A stretch of DNA of 64,000 bases from Asticcacaulis taihuensis (GTDB taxonomy: Bacteria > Pseudomonadota > Alphaproteobacteria > Caulobacterales > Caulobacteraceae): assembly GCF_900100255.1 (NCBI RefSeq), contig NZ_FMTS01000005.1, positions 1-64,000 on the forward strand, written 5' to 3'. The position numbers and the translations under genes are program-made. The notes beneath the pieces were generated by a model. The model worked only from the letters and a program-made list of their open reading frames with translations. It did not search any database and was not told where the DNA came from. How positions within the stretch are numbered: position 1 is the stretch's first letter; each line of letters opens with the position of its first letter. Below, one piece after another: positions 8,553-16,500 of this stretch.

Positions 8553-10424
8553 ATGTCAGCGAACGAAGCAGTCAAGCGTGAAACAGTGGCCGCCGGTAAG
8601 GTTAACATGGCTGTCCGCCCGAAGGAGCGCGCCGAGTTCAAGCTGGTCACCAAGGTTGTCACCGATCCGTCGCGCGATGCGCTGCTGACCGACTTCGGCA
8701 AGACCACGCTCGATGACCGTTACCTGATGCCGGGTGAAACCTACCAGGACATGTTCGCCCGCGTCGCCACCACCTATGCCGACGACGCCGATCACGCCCA
8801 GCGCATCTATGATTATATCTCGCGCCTGTGGTTCATGCCTGCCACGCCGGTGCTCTCCAATGGCGGCGCCAAGCGCGGCCTGCCGATCTCGTGCTTCCTC
8901 AACGCCGTGCCCGATAATCTCGAAGGCATCGTCTCGGTGTGGAACGAAAACGTTGCCCTGGCCTCTAACGGCGGCGGCATTGGCACCTACTGGGGCGGCG
9001 TCCGCTCGATCGGTGAAAAGGTCAAGGGCGCCGGCCAGACCTCCGGCATCATCCCCTTCATCCGCGTCATGGATTCGCTGACCCTCGCCATTTCGCAGGG
9101 TTCCCTGCGCCGCGGGTCTGCCGCCGTGTATATCGACGTCTTCCACCCGGAAATCGAAGAGTTCCTCGAAATCCGCAAGGCATCGGGTGACTTCAACCGC
9201 AAATCGCTGAACCTGCACCACGGCATCGGCATCACCGATGAATTCATGGAAGCCGTGCGTGATGGCGCCCAGTTCGGCCTGCGCTCACCCAAGAACAACG
9301 AAATCGTCCGCTTTATCGACGCCCGTTCGCTGTGGCAGAAAATTCTGGAAATCCGCCTGCAGACCGGTGAGCCCTACCTGATCTTCTCTGACACCGTGAA
9401 CCGCGCCATGCCGGCGCACCAGCGTGAGCTGGGGCTGAAGGTCCGTCAGTCGAACCTGTGCTCGGAAATCATGCTGCATACCGGCATCGACCACAAGGGC
9501 CGCGACCGTACCGCCGTCTGCTGCCTGTCGTCGGTCAATGCCGAGACCTTCCTGGAATGGCGCGACCAGCCGGGCTTCGTCGAAGACATCATGCGCTTCC
9601 TCGATAACGTGCTGGAGGATTTCATCCAGTGCGCGCCGTCCTCGATGGACAACGCCGTCTATTCCGCCATGCGCGAACGCTCGGTCGGTCTCGGCCTGAT
9701 GGGCTTCCACTCCTTCCTGCAAAGCCAAGGCGTGGCCTTTGAATCGGCCATGGCCAAGTCGTGGAACATGCGCCTGTTCAAGCACCTGCGCCGCGAAGCC
9801 GACAAGGCGTCGGTCAAGCTGGCCGAAGAGCGCGGCGCCTGCATGGATGCCGAAGAGCGCGGCGTCATGGAGCGCTTCTCGCACAAGCTGGCCATCGCCC
9901 CGACCGCCTCGATCTCGATCATCTGCGGCGGCACCTCGGCCGGCATCGAGCCAATCCCGGCCAATATCTATACCCACAAGACGCTCTCCGGCTCCTTCGC
10001 CGTCAAGAATCCGTATCTGGTCGATCTGCTGGAAGAAAAGGGCCTGAATACTTCGGAGGTGTGGGATTCGATCGTCCAGCACGAAGGTTCCGTCCAGCAC
10101 CTGGACGCCCTGTCGCAGGATGAAAAGGACGTCTTCAAGACCGCCTTTGAAATCGATCAGCGCTGGGTAGTTGAACTGGCCGCCGACCGCACGCCGGAAA
10201 TCTGCCAGTCGCAGTCGCTGAACATCTTCCTGCCCGGCGATGTCGACAAGTGGGATCTGCATATGCTGCACTGGACGGCGTGGGAGCAGGGCGTCAAGTC
10301 GCTCTATTATCTGCGCTCCAAGTCAGTCCAGCGCGCCTCGCACGCCGGCAGCGACACCAAGGAAGCCGTCGAAAAGATGGACACGCCGAAGACGGACTAT
10401 GAGGAATGCCTGGCCTGCCAGTAA
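8553..10424 (+). CDS. nrdA: Ribonucleoside-diphosphate reductase class I, alpha subunit
   Basis: NrdA reduces ribonucleotides to deoxyribonucleotides using a radical from NrdB. Visible sites are GLPISCFLNAV (redox Cys), QSNLCSEIML (Asn, radical Cys, Glu), the second redox Cys in CCLSSVNAETF, and the C-terminal redox pair ECLACQ. The 623-residue form begins directly before the catalytic barrel and shows no N-terminal ATP-cone, so overall activity regulation by dATP at that site seems absent. ATG 8553 has AAGGG upstream. nrdB is not next to it. NrdR-like boxes precede the gene. Confidence 0.93.
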   Translation: MSANEAVKRETVAAGKVNMAVRPKERAEFKLVTKVVTDPSRDALLTDFGKTTLDDRYLMPGETYQDMFARVATTYADDADHAQRIYDYISRLWFMPATPVLSNGGAKRGLPISCFLNAVPDNLEGIVSVWNENVALASNGGGIGTYWGGVRSIGEKVKGAGQTSGIIPFIRVMDSLTLAISQGSLRRGSAAVYIDVFHPEIEEFLEIRKASGDFNRKSLNLHHGIGITDEFMEAVRDGAQFGLRSPKNNEIVRFIDARSLWQKILEIRLQTGEPYLIFSDTVNRAMPAHQRELGLKVRQSNLCSEIMLHTGIDHKGRDRTAVCCLSSVNAETFLEWRDQPGFVEDIMRFLDNVLEDFIQCAPSSMDNAVYSAMRERSVGLGLMGFHSFLQSQGVAFESAMAKSWNMRLFKHLRREADKASVKLAEERGACMDAEERGVMERFSHKLAIAPTASISIICGGTSAGIEPIPANIYTHKTLSGSFAVKNPYLVDLLEEKGLNTSEVWDSIVQHEGSVQHLDALSQDEKDVFKTAFEIDQRWVVELAADRTPEICQSQSLNIFLPGDVDKWDLHMLHWTAWEQGVKSLYYLRSKSVQRASHAGSDTKEAVEKMDTPKTDYEECLACQ

Positions 10425-10429
10425 GTTGA

Positions 10430-10464
10430 AAGACGCGGGGTCACGGACCCCGCACCCCGTAGGC
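10430..10464 (-). repeat. Small hairpin repeat, copy A (inverted)
   Basis: GCGGGGTC, three bases, GACCCCGC (10435-10453), within a 35-base unit whose complement reads GGCCTACGGGGTGCGGGG and onward. It matches copies B, C and D at 10560, 33590 and 33683. It begins just after the nrdA stop. Confidence 0.75.
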
Positions 10465-10490
10465 CAGTCAGAGCTTGATCCAACTTTATA

Positions 10491-10535
10491 ATTCAATAAA
10501 AAAGGGCCTCCAAATGAGGCCCTTTTTTATTGAAT
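10491..10535. terminator. Bidirectional terminator between nrdA and tadC
   Basis: A perfect 20-bp stem (10491-10510 and 10516-10535) with a five-base loop, GGGCCTC core, and A-run and T-run on either side. It can end transcription of nrdA (+) and of the pilus operon (-). Confidence 0.92.
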
Positions 10536-10559
10536 TGCATAGACGATCCAGACTTGGTC

Positions 10560-10595
10560 GACTTACGGGGTGTGGGGCCTGTGGCCCCACGTCTT
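10560..10595 (+). repeat. Small hairpin repeat, copy B
   Basis: GTGGGGCC, three bases, GGCCCCAC (10572-10590) within the unit GACTTACGGGGTGTGGGGCC and onward. The unit reaches the tadC stop codon. It is the inverted partner of copy A on the other side of the terminator. Confidence 0.75.
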
Positions 10596-11616
10596 ATTTC
10601 TTCTGCTCGGCTGCCGGGCGGTCGCCGATCATCGGCGCGGCATGATCTTTCTTCTGCATGTCGGTAATGCGCAGGACGACAGGGCCCAGAATGACCAGGA
10701 ACAGCACCGGCAGGAAGAAGACGATCATCGGCACGGTCAGCTGGGCCGGCAGGGCGGCGGCTTTCTTCTCCGCCGCCGAAAGGCGCATTTCGCGGTTTTC
10801 CTTGGCCATGACGCGCAGGGCGGTGCCTAGTGGGGTGCCGTATTTCTCGGCCTGGACCATGGCGGTACACACGGCCTTGATGCCGGGGTGGTTGGTGCGT
10901 TTGGACAGCCCCTCATAGGCCATCCGGCGTTCCGGCAGGTAAGAGAGTTCGGCCACCAGCAGGGAGAGTTCCTCGGCCAGTTCGATGGAGGACGGCCCCA
11001 TTTCGGCGGCCACCTTTTGCAGGGCGGTTTCGATCGACATGCCGGCTTCGACCGAAATCAGCAGCAGGTCGAGCGAATCGGGAAACGCCTGCATGATCGA
11101 GGTCCGGCGCTTGGTGGCCAGGTTCTTGATATAGATATTCGGCGCATAATAGCCGATGACGAAGGCGCCGACCGTAATCAGCAGCTTGATCTGTACCGGA
11201 TAGTGACCGATATCAATCACGAACATCTCAAAGGCGGCGATGGCGCCCAGCACGAACGGCATGGCGAAGCGGAAGAAGTAGAAGGTCGAGACCGGCTTGG
11301 GACCGCGAAAACCGGCCGTGGCCAGGTTATCGACCACCTTGGGATCTTCCAGCAGAGTCTTGAGGTTCAGCTTCTCGACCAGGGCGCGATACGGGCTGGT
11401 GTCGGTATGGCGCAGGCTGGAACCTTCCTTGACGGTTTGGCGCGAGAGGCGGCGCAGTTCGTCGCGGCGGGTGGCCACGGACTTCATGCGCTTATCGAGC
11501 TGGTCGCCAGAGGTCAGGCTCTGGCCGAGCGTCAGCAGGCTAAAAAAGGCGAGGACGGCGACGAAACCGAAGACCAGGTTGCCCGGCGTCATGATAAAGG
11601 CGGCGAAATCGGTCAT
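10594..11616 (-). CDS. tadC: Tad pilus assembly inner-membrane protein TadC
   Basis: TadC (CpaH) is one of two type II secretion F-domain platform proteins of the Flp pilus machine. In the 340 residues one N-terminal helix is followed by a second near 105-125, then the T2SSF cytoplasmic domain (SLDLLLISVEAGMSIETALQKVA ... TNHPGIKAVCTAMVQAEKYGTPLG), and C-terminal hydrophobic helices (PMIVFFLPVLFLVILGPVVL). It is the last gene of the minus-strand cpa operon, 13 bases after tadB. Confidence 0.93.
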   Translation of the reverse strand: MTDFAAFIMTPGNLVFGFVAVLAFFSLLTLGQSLTSGDQLDKRMKSVATRRDELRRLSRQTVKEGSSLRHTDTSPYRALVEKLNLKTLLEDPKVVDNLATAGFRGPKPVSTFYFFRFAMPFVLGAIAAFEMFVIDIGHYPVQIKLLITVGAFVIGYYAPNIYIKNLATKRRTSIMQAFPDSLDLLLISVEAGMSIETALQKVAAEMGPSSIELAEELSLLVAELSYLPERRMAYEGLSKRTNHPGIKAVCTAMVQAEKYGTPLGTALRVMAKENREMRLSAAEKKAAALPAQLTVPMIVFFLPVLFLVILGPVVLRITDMQKKDHAAPMIGDRPAAEQKK

Positions 11617-11629
11617 GTGTGTGCCCGCC

Positions 11630-12628
11630 CTAGAATTTGAAGTTGATCATCTTGCGCATCATCATGATGCCCATGAACATCCAGGTCGCGCCGCCGAGCA
11701 GCATCAGTTGCCCGCGCGTATCGGTAAACATCGGCGCAATATATTCCGGACGCACGACCGAGATCATGATGCCGACGCCCGGTGGCAGCACACCGATGAT
11801 CGAGGCCGAGGCAATGGCTTCGGAGGAGAGTGCCTTGATCTTTTCACGCATCATCTTGCGGGCGCGCAGCACGGCCGACAGGTTGCCGAGCGCTTCGGAG
11901 AGGTTGCCGCCTGTCTTCGCCTGGATAGCGATGACGATGGTGAAGAAGCGCAGTTCCGGCGCGGGAATATGCTCGCTCATCTTTTCAAGCGCGCCGTCAA
12001 GCGACATGCCGACACCGACATTTTCGACCAGGCGCTGGAATTCCGGGCCAAGCGGCGCGCTGCATTCCTTGGCCACCAGCTTCAGGCCGTCGTTGACCGG
12101 CAGGCCGGACTTGATGCCGCGGGTAATGATATCCATGGCGTTGGGAAATTCTTCGGTGAATTTCTTGATGCGTCGCGCCGCCATCATGCCGAGCACCCAG
12201 CGCGGCAGGCCATAGCAGGCGGCGAAAGCGGCGCCGCAGGCGATCAGCAGGCGCAGCAGGAAAGGCATGTGCCCCAGCGCCAGCAGCGGAATGACGAAGG
12301 CCACGGCGCCGAGGATGCCGCTGTAGAGCCAGAACTTGGTAATATCCGGGCTCACACCGGCGTGCAGCATCCGCGCGCGCAGGGTCAGGCGCGCCTTGCG
12401 TTCGCGCTTGTCGGCTTCCTTGAGCTGCTCGGTGATCTGCCGGCGGCGCTCTTCGGGTGTCTTGGCCTGGGCCTTCTGGCGCTGTTTGGTGCGGGTATTG
12501 CTGCCGAGGCCGATAGTCTGGGTTCGTTTGGTCAGTGCCGCCGAACCTCCGCCCCCGCCGGTGAAGGCGAAGCCGAGGCTGGCGATGATCACGAAGCCCA
12601 GAAAGGCGATCAGGATGGTCATGAGCAT
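11630..12628 (-). CDS. tadB: Tad pilus assembly inner-membrane protein TadB
   Basis: TadB (CpaG) pairs with TadC as the pilus platform under the ATPase CpaF. The 332-residue protein has an N-terminal helix, a charged linker (residues about 45-90), helices near 105-145, the T2SSF domain (FPNAMDIITRGIKSGLPVNDGLKLVA ... FFTIVIAIQAKTGGNLSEALGNLS) and C-terminal helices. The start ATG 12628 lies three bases after the cpaF stop, so translation is probably coupled. Confidence 0.93.
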   Translation of the reverse strand: MLMTILIAFLGFVIIASLGFAFTGGGGGSAALTKRTQTIGLGSNTRTKQRQKAQAKTPEERRRQITEQLKEADKRERKARLTLRARMLHAGVSPDITKFWLYSGILGAVAFVIPLLALGHMPFLLRLLIACGAAFAACYGLPRWVLGMMAARRIKKFTEEFPNAMDIITRGIKSGLPVNDGLKLVAKECSAPLGPEFQRLVENVGVGMSLDGALEKMSEHIPAPELRFFTIVIAIQAKTGGNLSEALGNLSAVLRARKMMREKIKALSSEAIASASIIGVLPPGVGIMISVVRPEYIAPMFTDTRGQLMLLGGATWMFMGIMMMRKMINFKF

Positions 12629-12631
12629 GGG

Positions 12632-14260
12632 CTATTCCGATGCATCCAAGGCTTCGGCCAGTTCACGCTCAAGGCCGTAATATTTGGCGCGGTCCCAGAA
12701 GCGCGGGCGGCCGATGCCGGTGGAGCGGTGGCGACCGATGATCTTGCCCTGCTTGTCCTCGCCCTCGATTTCATAGACGAACAGATCCTGGGTAACGATG
12801 ACATCGCCTTCCAGGCCCAGTACCTCAGTGATGTGGGTGATGCGGCGCGAGCCGTCGCGCAGGCGGGCGGCCTGGACGATGACATCGATCGAGCCGACAA
12901 TCATCTCGCGGATGGTGCGCGAGGGCAGGCCGTAGCCGCCCATGGTGATCATCGATTCCAGACGCGATACGGCTTCGCGCGGGGAGTTGGCGTGCAGCGT
13001 GCCCATCGAGCCGTCGTGGCCGGTATTCATGGCCTGGAGCAGGTCAAAGGCTTCCGGGCCGCGGACTTCGCCGACGATGATGCGTTCGGGGCGCATCCGC
13101 AGACAGTTCTTGACCAGGTCGCGCATGGTGATCGTGCCCTGGCCTTCGAGATTGGGAGGGCGCGTTTCCAGACGCACCACATGCGGCTGCTGGAGCTGGA
13201 GTTCGGCGGCGTCTTCGCAGGTGATGACGCGTTCGGTCGGATCGATGAAGGCGGTCAGGGTATTGAGCAGGGTGGTCTTGCCGGAGCCCGTACCGCCGGA
13301 AATCAGCACATTGCAGCGCGAGGCGCCGATGACGCCCAGCACGCGCGCCCCTTCCGGGCTGATGGAGGCGAACTCCACCAGGTTGCGCATGGTCAGCTTG
13401 TCTTTCTTGAACTTCCGGATGGTGAGCGTGGGGCCATCGAGCGCCAGCGGCGGCGCGATGACGTTGACGCGGGAACCATCGGGCAGACGGGCGTCACACA
13501 CCGGCGAACTTTCATCGACGCGACGGCCGACCTGCGACACGATGCGCTGGCAGATATTCATCAGTTGCTGGTTGTCGCGGAAGCGCACATTGGTGAGCTG
13601 CACCTTGCCGCCGACTTCGATGAAGACGCGTGTGGCGCCATTGACCATGATGTCGGCGATGTCGTCGCGCGCCAGAAGCGGTTCCAGCGGGCCGTAGCCC
13701 AGAACGTCGTTGATGATGTCCTGGACGAGATTGTCCTGTTCGGCCACCGACATGGAGACGTTCTTGATCGCCACCAGTTCGGCAACGATATCGCGGATTT
13801 CCTCGGAAGCCGCCTTGTGATCGAGCGAGGCAAGCTGGCTCAGATCGATGGTATTAAGCAGGGCATTGAAGATCGCCGTCTTGGTGGCGTGGTAATAGTC
13901 AGACTGCTCACGGACGATTTCGGTGACCGCCTGCGCCTGGTGCATCTGCTCCAGGCCCTTGCTCAGTTTGTTGGGGGCGAGTTTTGCCTTGGCGGCCGCA
14001 GCGCCAGTATCCGCACCGACACGTTTTTCCTGACTGAGTTCGGGCAGGGCGGTGCGCGGCGTGGCGGTATTCTGGGCGGGCGTCTTGCCATCCAGGGTCT
14101 GCGGGCGCGTGGCGATATCCGACCGGGCCGAGGCGGGCGGCGGGGCCGCACTCAGAGCCTGGGCGCGGATCTCCAGCTGCGACGGGCCGGACCGGGCCGC
14201 ATCGGCGAGGGCGCGCGTGCCTGCCCCTTGAGCCCCTTCGGTCGGACGTTTACCAAACAC
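12632..14260 (-). CDS. cpaF: Tad pilus assembly ATPase CpaF (TadA)
   Basis: CpaF powers Flp pilus extension and retraction as a cytoplasmic hexamer. The 542-residue protein has a low-complexity first 100 residues, the secretion-ATPase N domain (DYYHATKTAIFNALL ... VLGYGPLEPLL), then the motor: Walker A GGTGSGKT at 322-329, the Asp box region and RMRPERIIVGEVRGPEAFDLLQAMNTGHDGSM with Walker B and the His box. It begins with GTG at 14260 behind GAGG, 10 bases after cpaE. Confidence 0.96.
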   Translation of the reverse strand: MFGKRPTEGAQGAGTRALADAARSGPSQLEIRAQALSAAPPPASARSDIATRPQTLDGKTPAQNTATPRTALPELSQEKRVGADTGAAAAKAKLAPNKLSKGLEQMHQAQAVTEIVREQSDYYHATKTAIFNALLNTIDLSQLASLDHKAASEEIRDIVAELVAIKNVSMSVAEQDNLVQDIINDVLGYGPLEPLLARDDIADIMVNGATRVFIEVGGKVQLTNVRFRDNQQLMNICQRIVSQVGRRVDESSPVCDARLPDGSRVNVIAPPLALDGPTLTIRKFKKDKLTMRNLVEFASISPEGARVLGVIGASRCNVLISGGTGSGKTTLLNTLTAFIDPTERVITCEDAAELQLQQPHVVRLETRPPNLEGQGTITMRDLVKNCLRMRPERIIVGEVRGPEAFDLLQAMNTGHDGSMGTLHANSPREAVSRLESMITMGGYGLPSRTIREMIVGSIDVIVQAARLRDGSRRITHITEVLGLEGDVIVTQDLFVYEIEGEDKQGKIIGRHRSTGIGRPRFWDRAKYYGLERELAEALDASE

Positions 14261-14270
14261 GTTCAGAACC

Positions 14271-15773
14271 TCACTTCTTAAACAGATTGCCCAGGAAGGA
14301 GGACGATTTCTTGGTTTTAGGTTCCGGATTGCGGCCGGTGATGCGGGCCGTCAGTTGCGCCATGGCGTCGGCCACCTTGCCGGCGGGCGCCACCTCGCTC
14401 AGCATCTGGCCGTTGTTCGACGCCTGGCCGAACAGCTTGGCATCGAAGGGAATCAGGGCGCAGGGCTCGATACCGAGCGCGGCGGTGAAATCCTTGACCG
14501 GAATTTCCGGACGGCCCGGCATCTCGGTCTGGTTCAGCACCAGTTTCGGCGCGGCGTCATTGGGGCGCGAATGCTTGAGCAGGTCGATGATGTTCTTGGC
14601 ATTGCGCAAGCTCGCCAGGTCCGGCGTGGCCACGATGACGACCTCATCGGCGGCGATCAGATTCGCTTTCAGCCAGGGTGACCACAGGTGCGGCAGGTCC
14701 ATGACGATATAGGGCGCGGCCGAGCGCACCTTGCGCGTCACCTCGTCATAGGCGTCCTGGTCGGCGGTGTAGTCCTGGTCGAGGGCGGCCGGCGCCGAGA
14801 ACAGCGACAGGCGGTCGGTGCATTTAGCGAGCATCCGGTCGAGCAGCACGGAATCGAGACGATCCGGTTCGTTCAGCGCCTCGGCCATGCCCTGCAGCGG
14901 GTCCTGGTTGAAATCGAGGCCGGCGGTGCCGAACGGCAGGTCGTAATCGACGATGACCGTATTCGACTGCATCTGTTCGCTGAGATTGTAGGCGAAGTTG
15001 TGGGCGATGGAGGAAGAACCAGCGCCGCCGCGCGCGCCGACAAAGGCGATGGTGCGGCCGACGAAGGGCGTTTCCGGATCGTTGAAAAGGGTGGCGATCG
15101 ACTTGATCAGTTGCATCGGCTGGACAGGTGCAACCAGATAGTCGCTGACGCCCTGGCGGATCAGTTCGCGGTATAGGGAAATGTCGTTGTGTGCGCCGAT
15201 GACCACCACCTTGGTATTGGCGTCGCACACCTCGGCAAGCTGGCCCAACTGATCGAGCAGGTCGCGGCCGCGCGCGGCGCTTTCGACGAAGATCAGCGAG
15301 GGCGTGGGTTCGTGGCGATAGGTTTCGATCGCCTCGGCAATGCCGCCGCGCCGGACCAGTGACTGGGCGCGTGTCATGCGGCGGTCGAGTGCCGCCGCGT
15401 CACAGGCCGCGACCGAGGCTTCATTGTCCGGGAAGAAATGAATGGCGATGCGCGGAATGGAAATCGCGCCGATATCCTCGTCATCATGGCTGAAATGCAG
15501 GCCGGCCGGCTCGCGCAGGCTCAAAGGGGCGGCTGACCCGGAGGCCGGGGCCGCGAAAGCCTGGCGTTGCAGATCGGCAGGCAGCGCTTCCGGCTCGTCA
15601 TCGAACGCGTCGGCGAACGGATCGCGCGCCGGGGTTTCCGCCGCATACGAGGCCGCGTAGCTGTCCACGGCATAGTCGTCCTCGGCATCGAGCCTGGCCT
15701 TGTAGTCGACGAACTCGTCGTCGAGGTCATCAAGGCTGTCGAAGGGGTCATTATGTTTGGCGGGATTTGCCAT
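14271..15773 (-). CDS. cpaE: Tad pilus polar localisation protein CpaE (TadZ)
   Basis: CpaE is a ParA/MinD-like ATPase with a receiver-like N domain that places the Tad machine at the pole. The 500 residues start MANPAKHNDPFDSLDD and have an acidic disordered first 80 residues, an atypical receiver domain (about 135-250), and then the ATPase domain with the deviant Walker A VGARGGAGSSSIAHNFA and YIVMDLPHLWSPW. ATG 15773 was preferred; the frame is open far upstream, but that extension overlaps cpaD and has no family resemblance. Confidence 0.93.
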   Translation of the reverse strand: MANPAKHNDPFDSLDDLDDEFVDYKARLDAEDDYAVDSYAASYAAETPARDPFADAFDDEPEALPADLQRQAFAAPASGSAAPLSLREPAGLHFSHDDEDIGAISIPRIAIHFFPDNEASVAACDAAALDRRMTRAQSLVRRGGIAEAIETYRHEPTPSLIFVESAARGRDLLDQLGQLAEVCDANTKVVVIGAHNDISLYRELIRQGVSDYLVAPVQPMQLIKSIATLFNDPETPFVGRTIAFVGARGGAGSSSIAHNFAYNLSEQMQSNTVIVDYDLPFGTAGLDFNQDPLQGMAEALNEPDRLDSVLLDRMLAKCTDRLSLFSAPAALDQDYTADQDAYDEVTRKVRSAAPYIVMDLPHLWSPWLKANLIAADEVVIVATPDLASLRNAKNIIDLLKHSRPNDAAPKLVLNQTEMPGRPEIPVKDFTAALGIEPCALIPFDAKLFGQASNNGQMLSEVAPAGKVADAMAQLTARITGRNPEPKTKKSSSFLGNLFKK

Positions 15774-15786
15774 GATCTGCCTTGCT

Positions 15787-16491
15787 CTACTTGATCGCGT
15801 TGGAAATGGCGCCCGTGGCGTTGTCATCCTTCGCCGAAGACGTGACGTCGCCCTTGCGGTACTTGTCGAACACCACGGAGCGACGTCCCATGTCCGCCGA
15901 TGTGGCGGCCCTCGGTGTCTGAAGATCGCGCGGATCGGCGATCTGGGCGGCCAGGTTGGAAGAAACGGCGCAGCCGAAGTTCTGGTAAGGCGTGTTGTTG
16001 CGCGTGGCCGCCAGGTTTTCCCAGGTCTGACCGCAGGCATAGGTGCGGGCGCGGTAATCGACGATATTGACTGTGACAATATCGGCGGCTTGGCCCGCCT
16101 GGCTCAGTTGCGACAAGCTGGTTGCGGCGACATCGTGATCGACCAGATAATCGCCGACCGTGCGTCCGGCGGCGATAGCGGCCGGATCGCCACTGGTGAT
16201 GATTTCGACATTTACCGGCGCGCCGGAGGTCCAGCCTGCCTTTTGGGCGATCTGGTCGAGCGCCGTGCGCTGGTTGCCCGACAGGCCGTTCGGATTGATG
16301 CGCAGATTGATGGTCTTTGTCATCGTCTGCGCTTGGAGCGGATACTGCTCGGTGGGCGTCGGCGCCGTCAGGGCCATGCCGCCCGCCGTGCCGGAATCGG
16401 TGGCGCAGCCGGTCAGCGACAGAACCGCCAGTGAGGCGGTGAGCGATAAGGCTAAAGGACGTAAGACCAAAGAACGTAAAAGATGTGTCAT
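15787..16491 (-). CDS. cpaD: Tad pilus lipoprotein CpaD
   Basis: CpaD is an outer-membrane-associated lipoprotein needed for the CpaC secretin. In 234 residues the lipobox LTGC places the lipidated Cys at 29. The mature part shows the family's NLRINPNGLSGNQRTALDQIA and YACGQTWENLAATRNNTPYQNFGCAVSSNLAAQIADPRDL. It lies 13 bases upstream of cpaE and 9 bases after cpaC. Confidence 0.93.
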   Translation of the reverse strand: MTHLLRSLVLRPLALSLTASLAVLSLTGCATDSGTAGGMALTAPTPTEQYPLQAQTMTKTINLRINPNGLSGNQRTALDQIAQKAGWTSGAPVNVEIITSGDPAAIAAGRTVGDYLVDHDVAATSLSQLSQAGQAADIVTVNIVDYRARTYACGQTWENLAATRNNTPYQNFGCAVSSNLAAQIADPRDLQTPRAATSADMGRRSVVFDKYRKGDVTSSAKDDNATGAISNAIK

Positions 16492-16500
16492 GTCTGTGTC

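Noticed and set aside
11297-14281. Open frame of almost 1000 codons on the plus strand
   Set aside because: It runs antisense to cpaF, tadB and tadC, whose families are certain; high G+C third positions leave the complementary frame open.
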